Positions 15,798 to 22,522 of a DNA stretch of 22,522 nucleotides are shown here, in pieces (position 1 is the stretch's first letter; the number at the start of each line of letters is the position of its first letter). Both the position numbers and the translations under genes were made by a program. A model generated the notes under the pieces. That model had not been told where the DNA came from. It was given only the letters and a program-made list of their open reading frames with translations, and made no database searches. This stretch comes from Rhodanobacteraceae bacterium (lineage in GTDB: Bacteria; Pseudomonadota; Gammaproteobacteria; Xanthomonadales; SZUA-5), in assembly GCA_016717705.1 (NCBI GenBank), contig JADKFD010000066.1, positions 1-22,522 on the forward strand, given 5' to 3'.

Positions 15798-18487
15798 ATG
15801 AGCTTGCAACTTCGTGAACTGAATCGCGCCATCACCGCCGCGCTGGCTTTCGGCTCGGTGGCCGCCCTGTCGATGGCTCCGGCCTTCGCCCAGGACGATG
15901 AGGACGGCGACACCGCCCAGATGGAGACCGTTGAGGTTACCGGTTCGCGCATCAAGCGCACGGATGCCGAAGGCTCCGTTCCGGTCACCGTGATCGATCG
16001 CCAGCAGCTGGAACTCAGCGGTGACGTGTCCGTCGCTGACTATCTGCGTAACACCACGTTTAACTCCTTCGGTTCCTTCCGCCCGCAGTCCGGTTCGTCG
16101 GCGCAGTCGTTCGCCGAACTGTCCCTGCGTGGTCTGGGCGGCGGCCGCACCCTGATCCTGATCGACGGCCGTCGCGCCCCGATCGCGCCGCAGGCTGGCC
16201 AGGGCCAGGACCTGAACTCCATCCCGCTGGCAGCCGTCGAGCGCATCGAGATCCTGACCGATGGCGCATCCGCCATCTACGGTTCCGACGCCATCGGTGG
16301 TGTGGTCAACATCATCACGCGCCGCGACTTCTCGGGCGTCGAGATGAGCTGGGGCATGGGTGATCCGAGCTCCAAGGGCGGCGAGACGGAAGAAGGTTCG
16401 GTGATCTTTGGTGCAGCGGGTGACCGCGGCAACATCATCGCCGGCGCTTCCTACAACAACCGCGGCATCATCTTCGACCGCGACAGCCCGTACAAGGCCA
16501 TCGGTGGTTCGAGCTTCTCGAACAACTTCATCAACGCCAATGCGGCGCCGGGCACCACCTACGGCTTCGTTCCGGGTGCCTTCACCGCCAACCCGACCAA
16601 CGGTTCGGTGGTTCCGGGTGGTTGCTCGGATGCGGGCTTCTACACCAACGGCGTCATGGCGCCGGCCGTCGCTGCCTGTACAACTTCAACCTGGTCTCCG
16701 CGTCGGAAGCCGAAATCCGCAACCAGGCGCTGTTCACGCGTGGCAACTACGAGATCAATGAAGATTGGTCGACGTACTTCAACGCCAACGTCAGCCGCGT
16801 CAAGTCCTTCGGTCGTTACGCGCCGGTGCCGTCGTCGCCGTTCCCGGGTGGCGCTCCGTTCATCCCGGTCGGCTCGCCGAACCACCCGGCGGTGCGTTTC
16901 CCGAACGCCGGTTACGACGCCACGCGTCCGTACTTCCTGCGTCACCGCTTCGCCGCGCTCGGCAATCGTGACACCAGCACCGACGCCAACGTCTACTACT
17001 TCGACCTCGGCTTCGACGGTCGCATTGGTGACTTCGACGTCAACTTCGGCGGTCGCCACGTCGAGTCCAAGTACCTGGAACTCGGCCGCAACTACGTCGT
17101 CGGCGGTCTGGCCCAGGCGGCCATCGCTTCGGGCGCGTACAACATCTACAACCCGAGCGCCAACGACCGCAGCGTGCTCGACTCGCTGATCGCGACGATC
17201 AACCGCGAGAGCAACTTCACCATCGAGGAACTCTACGCTCAGGCCAACGTCGACCTGTTCGAGATGTCCGGCGGCGTGGCTGGCCTGGCATTCGGCGCCG
17301 AGTATCGCGACGAGTCCTTCTCCGACATCTACGACACCCTGCAGTCCTCGGGCCAGATCGTCGGCTCGGCCGGCAACTCGGCCTTCGGCAGTCGTTCGGT
17401 TGGTGCAGCTTACGCAGAAGCCCTGTTCCCGGTCCTCGAAAACCTGGAAATCAACCTGGCGGCGCGTTACGACACCTACAGCGACTACGGTTCCGACACC
17501 TCGCCGAAGGTTTCGGTGCGTTACACCCCGATCGAGAGCCTGGTGCTGCGCGCCAGCTACGGTCAGGGCTTCCGCGCGCCGACCCTCGACGTGTTGACTG
17601 CGCAGCCGGCGTTCTCTGCCGACACCGTGACCGACGCGCCGACTTGCGTCGCCTTCGGTCTGCCGTCCAACTGCTCGATCCAGATCAACGGCTACTCGCT
17701 CGGCAACCCGAACCTGCAGTCCGAAACCTCGGATCAGTGGTCGGCTGGCCTCGCTTGGGACGCCACCGACTGGTTGAACATGTCGGTCGACTATTGGGAT
17801 ACGCAGATCGATGGCCGTATCGTGCAGGTCGGCTCCAACCAGATCATCGACTGTCTGGATGGCAGCTCCACCAACTGCCCGCCGGGACTGTCGAACCTGC
17901 CGACCAACGTCAACCCGCCGGTTCCGTCCAACGGTCTGGGCGTGGCGCGTCAGCCGGGTACCGGCGAAATCCTGTACGTGCAGCGTGGTGCGACCAACCT
18001 CGGCACGATCGAGGCCAGGGGTCTGGACCTGAACTTCCGCACCAACTTCGATTTCGCCGATTACGGCTCGCTGCGCAATCAGTTGCAGATCAGCACCACG
18101 TTCGACTTCCAGGTCGACGGCTCCGAGCAGGTCGATACCCCGGCGGTTCCGGAGACCCGTGCGGTGTTGACCAACGAGTACACCTGGGGCGACTTCAACT
18201 TCGCGTGGAACGTCAACTACATCGATGGCACGTCCTCCACCGCGTCGCAGCAGTTCCCGGACCCGGATCTGGACTACCCGCAGCGTCTGCCGTCGTGGAC
18301 CACCCACGATCTGCAGGCCACCTGGAGCGCGCCGTGGAATGGCCGCTTCACGCTTGGTGTGAAGAACGTCACCGACAAGGCCCCGGTTGTCGACGGTCCG
18401 TACGACCCGACCGGCCGTGGCTTCGCGTTCAGCCTGTACGACCAGTACGGTCGCACCCCGTACTTCCGCTACACGCAGACGTTCTAA
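15798..18487 (+). CDS. TonB-dependent outer-membrane receptor
   Basis: Energy-coupled uptake of a large substrate (siderophore, vitamin or oligosaccharide; not predictable here) across the outer membrane. About 896 residues. A signal peptide ends at APAFA-QDD (residues about 1-32). A TonB-box-like METVEVTGSRIKR at 42-54 precedes the plug domain, which contains VPVTVIDRQQLELSG, LSLRGLGGGRTLILIDGRR, IPLAAVERIEILTDGASAIY and GSDAIGGVVNIITRR. The barrel follows, with the late motif RASYGQGFRAPTL and the terminal strand YFRYTQTF ending in an aromatic residue. One deletion near 16676-16679 breaks the frame; a single added base gives AVAACYNFNLVSASEAEIRNQALF. GGAGAG precedes the ATG. A strong terminator follows. 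No transport partner lies next to it. Confidence 0.95.
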
Positions 18488-18513
18488 TAACAAGCTGTAC
18501 GCGTAGCAACTTC

Positions 18514-18543
18514 GAAGGGCCCGGAAACGGGCCCTTCTTTTTT
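18514..18543 (+). terminator. Intrinsic terminator of the TonB receptor gene
   Basis: Perfect 10-bp stem GAAGGGCCCG / CGGGCCCTTC with a GAAA loop, followed by six T. It lies 27 bases after the receptor stop codon. Confidence 0.95.
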
Positions 18544-18556
18544 GTCTTTTGATCCT

Positions 18557-18612
18557 GTGGGAGCGGGTTTATCCCGCGATCTTTCGCTCGTGGGAGCGAC
18601 CCCGTATCGCGA
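18557..18612 (+). repeat. Two GTGGGAGCG-type REPs
   Basis: GTGGGAGCGGGTTTATCCCG (18557) and GTGGGAGCGACCCCGTATCG (18590) are direct copies 33 bases apart, each with an inner palindrome-like stem (GCGGG/CCCGC in the first). They sit between the terminator and the next gene. The rest of 18544-18743 shows no gene; the promoter of the NusG-like gene is expected there. Confidence 0.7.
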
Positions 18613-18743
18613 TCCTTGGCGCCACTGAGGGCGCAAGGGGTTGCAGGATCACACCGCTCCAGAACCCTGATCACGCGACGGCCTACTCGTGCCACATTCG
18701 CTGTCCCAACGATCAAGCTTGCGGACTTCACGACACGCACGCT

Positions 18744-19282
18744 ATGTTCCGTTCAACGCGTGAACAGGCATCGAAGAGTTTGCAATCCTGGTTTGCAGTC
18801 ATGACCAAGCCCCGCGCCGAGGCTGAGGCGCAGATTTGCCTGACCCGCAGGGCTTCGAGACCCTGTGCGCGCGTACCCGACGCACCGTCCGGGCGGCCTC
18901 TGGCATGGTCGTGCGCACCGAATCGCTGTTCCCGCGCTACGTGTTCATTCATTCAGATCCATCCCTGCAGTCGCTCGAGCCTGTGCGCAGCACCCGAGGC
19001 GTGACCACGATCGTGCGTTTCGGCGGCGAACCCGCGCGCGTGCCGGATCTGGTGATCGAACAGATCCGCGCGCGGATCGATGTCGACGATGGTTTTGTGA
19101 AACTGGCGCCGCCCGAAATGCTGGCCGGAACCAAAGTCCGCATCAACGAAGGCCCGTTCAGTGGACTCGATGCAATTTTTGCCTCGCGTCACGGCGAGGA
19201 TCGGGTGCGACTGCTGCTCACCATGCTCGGCAGCGAGCGCGAGATCGTCGTGCCAAGATCGGTACTCGGCGCGCGAATCTGA
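18744..19282 (+). CDS. NusG-paralogue transcription antiterminator (RfaH-like)
   Basis: Specialised NusG/RfaH family factor that binds RNA polymerase and aids read-through of long operons, here probably the polysaccharide locus downstream. ATG 18744 begins a short lead, then SWFAVMTKPRAEAEAQICL, the classic NGN opening. The second frame continues GFETLCARTRRTV and SLFPRYVFIHSD (NGN core), then RSTRGVTTIVRFGG and VPDLVIEQIRARID. It ends with the KOW part GTKVRINEGPFSGLDAIF and REIVVPRSVLG. Total length is near 178 residues, right for the family. One base is missing near 18845-18850 (CCGCAG for CCGCCAG would join the frames). An RfaH-specific call versus a general NusG paralogue cannot be settled without the ops site, which I did not find. 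Confidence 0.85.
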
Positions 19283-19548
19283 CATGCCGAAGGGCGCGGG
19301 TTCGTCCCGCGCCCACCGCGACCCAGTTGTCCGGCCATGCGGGCCTACACCGCAGGGCGGCAGCGTGGGGGGCAGGAATCGCTGCCTGCCGGCGCGACCA
19401 TGCGCATCGAACGCCTGAAATGCACCTGCCTGTGGGAGCGGATTTACTCCGCGAAAGCTCTCGCGGAGTAAATCCGCTCCCACAATGAAAGCTATCCGCA
19501 ACGTACACGTCGCTCCTACAGGAGCCATCCGGCCCCGCACCACTCAGC
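19283..19548. repeat. Intergenic region with a perfect 23-bp REP hairpin
   Basis: Arms 19432-19454 and 19461-19483 are exact complements (starting GTGGGAGCGGATTTACTCCG) with the 6-base loop AAGCTC. At 19503-19521 follows half of a GTAGGAGCGACGTG-family REP in reverse orientation. The stretch 19283-19430 holds the GC stem GCGCGGG/CCCGCGC (about 19297-19312), which could end the NusG-like transcript, though it lacks a T-tract. No gene is seen. Confidence 0.8.
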
Positions 19549-19908
19549 ATGCTCGACGACGACACCCGCTACCGCCTGCTCCGGCTGCTGACCGAGCACC
19601 CGAACCTCTCGCAACGCGAGCTGGCCAGCGAGCTTGGACTGTCGCTGGGCAAGACCAATTACTGCCTGCGCGCCCTGATCGAGCGCGGCTGGATCAAGGT
19701 GCAGAACTTCAGCAGCAGCGACAAGAAACTGGCCTACGCCTACGTACTGACACCGACCGGCGTCGTCGCCAAATTCCGCGCCACCGCAGACTTCCTGCGC
19801 CGCAAACAGGGGCGAATACGCGCGCCTGGAACGCGAGATCGCCAATTGCGTAGCGAGGTCGATGCGCTCAGCGCCGGCGCTGATCGATCGGCCAACCCGG
19901 GAATCTGA
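19549..19908 (+). CDS. MarR family EPS-associated transcriptional regulator
   Basis: DNA-binding winged-helix protein of the small MarR branch found beside exopolysaccharide genes. The N-terminal 75 residues are clear: LDDDTRYRLLRLLTEHPNLS, QRELASELGLSLGKTNYCLRALIERGWIKVQNF (HTH with recognition helix near 28-45), and KLAYAYVLTPTGV (wing). The C-terminal coiled region reads poorly as written (GRIRAPGTRDRQ). Dropping one G at about 19808-19810 and adding one base near 19848 gives EYARLEREIA-LRSEVDALSA, the expected helix. So a pair of opposing indels hides in an apparently open frame. The stop overlaps the next ATG (TGATG). It follows the NusG-like gene, an arrangement that fits control of the polysaccharide operon. 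Confidence 0.85.
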   Translation: MLDDDTRYRLLRLLTEHPNLSQRELASELGLSLGKTNYCLRALIERGWIKVQNFSSSDKKLAYAYVLTPTGVVAKFRATADFLRRKQGRIRAPGTRDRQLRSEVDALSAGADRSANPGI

Positions 19909-21406
19909 TGACTCTCCGCCTGGTTGGTCAGAACTATGCGAATGCCCCGGCCAGGAGCATCGATGGCGATGCGCATGCGCCGCAGCCATGGCAACGCCCG
20001 CGCCGACTCGAAAGCTCGCACAGCTCAGTGACGACGCGATCGGAAACGGTGGTCGGCGTGCTCGCGTCTGCGTTGCTGGTCACCGCCCTGCTGCTCGGCG
20101 GCGGCACCCGCAATTTCCTGTTTTCGGACTTGCTGGTGCAACTGCTGGCGGCGGTGCTGCTGATCTACGGGCTGAGGCGCTTGCGCTGGCAGGACCTGGA
20201 CGCGGGTGCGCGGCAATATCCGCAACTGATCGCCCTCGTGATTGCCGTGCCGCTGCTGCAACTGCTGCCGTTGCCAACCGCGCTGGTGTCCTGGTTTCCC
20301 GGGCGCGGCGGAACTGTGGGCCGGGCGCGCGGCACTCGGCCTGGACGTCCCGACCTGGGTGCCCTGGAGCCTGGATCCGAATGCCACCCTGGCCGCGGTG
20401 CGTGCGCTGCTGCCCGGCTGCGCCATGGCGCTGCTGGCGATACAGCTCGGCCCGGTCTGGCAAAAGCGGCTGGCCTGATCGTCGTCGCCATCGCGGTGCT
20501 GATGGTTCCGATCGGCATCGCTCCAGGTAGCGCAAGGTCCGCACAGCGCGTTGCGGCCCCATGTGCCGACCAATCTGCATGACGCCGTTGGCCTGTTCGC
20601 CAATCGCAACCACTACGCATCCCTGTTGGCGACCGCGCTGGTGTTCATCTTCGGTGGCTTGTTGCTGAATGCACGAGGTGGTCGCTCGCGGTCCGTACGC
20701 ATCCTGCAGATGATTGGCTGGATGCTGCTGGGGCCATTTTGCTGCTCGGCATTGTGTTGTCGCGCTCGCGCGCAGGCGTCGGGCTCGCCGCATTGGTGTC
20801 GATCGCCATGCTGCTGCTGGCATTCGTGCGCCGCCGCGAGCACCCGCAGACCTTCCGCTGGTTCCTCGGATTCGTGATTTTCGGTGGTCTGCTCGCGTTC
20901 CAGTTCGGCTTTCTGGCGATCGCCGATCGCCTGACCCAAGCGGGTGATCAACGTTGGGATGTCACCGCCGGGGTGCTGGCCGTGTCATCGAACTTCTCCT
21001 GGCTCGGCACAGGAATCGGCAGTTTCCCGTCGGTCTACGCCGCCCATGAACCGGTCGAACTGGTCGGTGCCAAGATTCTCAATCACGCGCACAACGACTG
21101 GGCCGAACTGTGGGTCGAGTTGGGCGTGACGCTGATCGTCGTCGCGACGCTGTTTGCGTGGTGGCTGTTGGCGCGCTTGCGCGAACTCATCTCCAGTGGC
21201 TCGCTGGCGCAATCGAGCCAGGCTCTGCGCCTGACCGGCATCGGCGTGCTGCTGACCTTGTGCGTGCATTCGCTGGTCGACTATCCCCTGAGAACCACGG
21301 CAGTCAGCGTGGTTTTTGCGCTGGGCGGCGCGCTTGCCTGTTGCCGGTTGGAGTCCGCCTCGCCGCGACCGCGCCGCGACAGCCGCAGTGCGATGGCCGG
21401 CGCTGA
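19908..21406 (+). CDS. O-antigen ligase/polymerase family membrane protein (frameshifted)
   Basis: Polytopic inner-membrane protein of the Wzy/WaaL type (PF04932), joining or polymerising lipid-linked glycans on the periplasmic side. Start ATG 19908 overlaps the MarR stop. The order of recognisable parts is: membrane segments VVGVLASALLVTALLL and LLVQLLAAVLLIYGL, then WVPWSLDPNATLAAVRALL. Next are the family hallmark LFANRNHYASLLATALVFIFGGLLL, then LLLGIVLSRSRAGVGLAALVSIAMLLL, then the second hallmark SNFSWLGTGIGSFPSVYAA and NHAHNDWAELWVELG, and the last segments ending FALGGALACC. These lie in alternating frames, with shifts near 20302, 20470, 20518 and 20730 and perhaps one near 21360. The stop is therefore uncertain; TGA at 21404 is the best fit. 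The intact order of conserved parts argues for sequence errors. Confidence 0.85.
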
Positions 21407-22494
21407 GCGCAATCCACGCCTTACTGCTCGAACTGCTGGCGCCACCAGTGCGAGACGAATGGAGCGCATTGTCGGCCAGCGCGCAGATCGGGCAATTGCA
21501 GCGGCACCGCTTGTTACCACTGGCTTTGGCCCAGGCGCGTCAGGCGGGTGCGGATCTGGGTCCGCTGCTGGCGGGCATGTGGGAATCGTTGCTGGCAACC
21601 GGTCAGCGCAACGCACAGCACAACCGCGCACGCTGCTCGATCGAGTACTGCCGGCCCTGAGCGCGCGCGGTTGCCGCGAACTCTGCTGAAGGGCGTGGCG
21701 CTGGGGCAATGGCTTTATCCCGCGCCGGAACTGCGATCGAGCAGCGACATTGACCTGCTGGTCGACGCCCGAGCACCGACTTCTGGCCCACGCCCTGACC
21801 GCGGCTGGTCTGCGCTCGGATGGCTACAGCCAGCACGACCATGCCAGCCAGCAAGCCACCTACCACGATCCGGAAACCGATCGACACATCGATCTGCATT
21901 GGGCGCTGAATGTATTGCCGGAGATTTCCGGTCGCTTCGACTTTGCCGAACTCGATGCCGAATCAATCGAGTTGCCCGCACTGCCCGGCGCCCGCGCGTT
22001 CTGCCGCAAACATGCGTTGATGCACGCCGTAGTCCACTTTCATGCCCATCTGCCCGCCAACGAGCGCCCGGCGGTGTGGTTGTACGACATGGTGCTGCTG
22101 GCGCAAGGTCTGGGCGCCGCCGGCTGGGCACAACTCGATGCAAGCGTGCGCAAAGCCGGTCTGGCCGGGCTGCATGCGCACGCACTGCGACAAGCCGCAC
22201 ATTGGTTTCCCCTTGATCTGCCTGAGGACCTGATGCAGCAATGGCAGGTACTGGGGCAGGGCGAATGCGCGAGTCATCTGCTCGGGCCCGAAAACAGCCC
22301 GGCGCGGCGACTGGTGCACAGCCTCGGTTGTGTCAACCCTGAGCGGCCGCATCGCTTACCTGCGCGCCAGGTTGTTCCCGGTAGTCGATTGGATGCGCGG
22401 GCGATACGCCACCGCAAACCGCGCACAACTCGCCAAAGCCTACCTCCGCCGCTGGACCAGCGGTCTGCGCCAGACACTCGATGCACAGCCGTAG
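21388..22494 (+). CDS. Nucleotidyltransferase family protein (PF14907-like, polysaccharide-locus type)
   Basis: GTG 21388 opens RWPALSAIHALLLELLAPP and overlaps the end of the ligase gene. Blocks in order are: LQRHRLLPLALAQARQ, LLATGQRNAQHNRA, LLDRVLPALSARGCREL, LKGVALGQWLYPAPELRSSSDIDLLVD (the nucleotidyltransferase core with D-I-D acids), DPETDRHIDLHWAL, FCRKHALMHAVVHFHAH, and the end RLFPVVDWMRGRYATANRAQ ... TSGLRQTLDAQP with stop TAG at 22492. Total is about 369 residues, usual for the family. Four indels break it: near 21629-21632, near 21681-21685, at the CCC of 21768-21770 and at the CCC of 22337-22339. These proteins recur in exopolysaccharide gene clusters but their substrate is unproven. 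I infer a linked role with the ligase. Confidence 0.82.
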
Positions 22495-22504
22495 GCCATC
22501 GGCA

Positions 22505-22522
22505 TTTTGTAGAGCGGAGCTT
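22505..22522 (+). repeat. Start of a GTAGAGCGGAGCTT-type REP at the window edge
   Basis: The last 18 bases are identical to 10740-10757, the left arm of the hairpin after rlmM. The pairing arm would lie beyond the window. Confidence 0.75.

Noticed and set aside
15485..15817. Open frame of 110 codons before the TonB receptor
   Set aside because: It overlaps the receptor start, has no ribosome site and no domain-like composition, and probably spans the promoter.
16640..18493. Open frame of about 617 codons opposite the TonB receptor
   Set aside because: Same codon-bias effect. The receptor motifs are on the plus strand and the antisense product is low-complexity Val/Arg/Asp.

Overview
The window is high-GC DNA with the gene content and repeat style of a gammaproteobacterium of the Xanthomonadales/Lysobacterales. 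The reasons are a giant NAD-glutamate dehydrogenase, an RlmM, a TonB receptor with a long plug-type N-terminus, a RAYT transposase and very abundant GTAG/GTGG-headed REP palindromes. I see no rRNA, tRNA, CRISPR array or replication origin.

Layout. 1-744: decayed IS4/IS1634-like transposase (minus), cut by the window edge. 911-1021: inverted-repeat cluster. 1020-6067: NAD-specific glutamate dehydrogenase (minus). 6185-7305: a RAYT transposase gene flanked by two different REP arrays. 9303-7259 (minus): a three-gene hvfA-hvfB-hvfC operon, which is a copper-binding RiPP (bufferin/HvfA-like) system with a Cys-repeat precursor peptide, a DUF692 multinuclear iron enzyme and a DUF2063 partner. 10717-9483 (minus): RlmM rRNA methyltransferase with an unusual REP-encoded C-terminal tail. 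12716-10923 (minus): acyl-CoA dehydrogenase. 15220-12932 (minus): PhoX-like Tat protein, MAPEG membrane protein and LEA-type lipoprotein in one operon. 15798-18487 (plus): TonB-dependent receptor with a textbook terminator. 18744-22494 (plus): NusG/RfaH-like factor, EPS-associated MarR regulator, O-antigen ligase-like polymerase and a PF14907-type nucleotidyltransferase, probably the head of a surface-polysaccharide locus that continues to the right.

The most interesting items are the hvfABC metallophore locus, the REP elements that have become coding sequence (a 2 x 35-residue tail on RlmM and a short tail on HvfC), and the self-contained RAYT/REP unit. A strong caveat applies throughout. 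At least nine genes carry single-base indels, many in GGG/CCC runs, while reading frames on both sides stay clean and conserved. I read most of these as sequencing or assembly errors, not gene death. The exception is the IS element, which looks truly degenerate.
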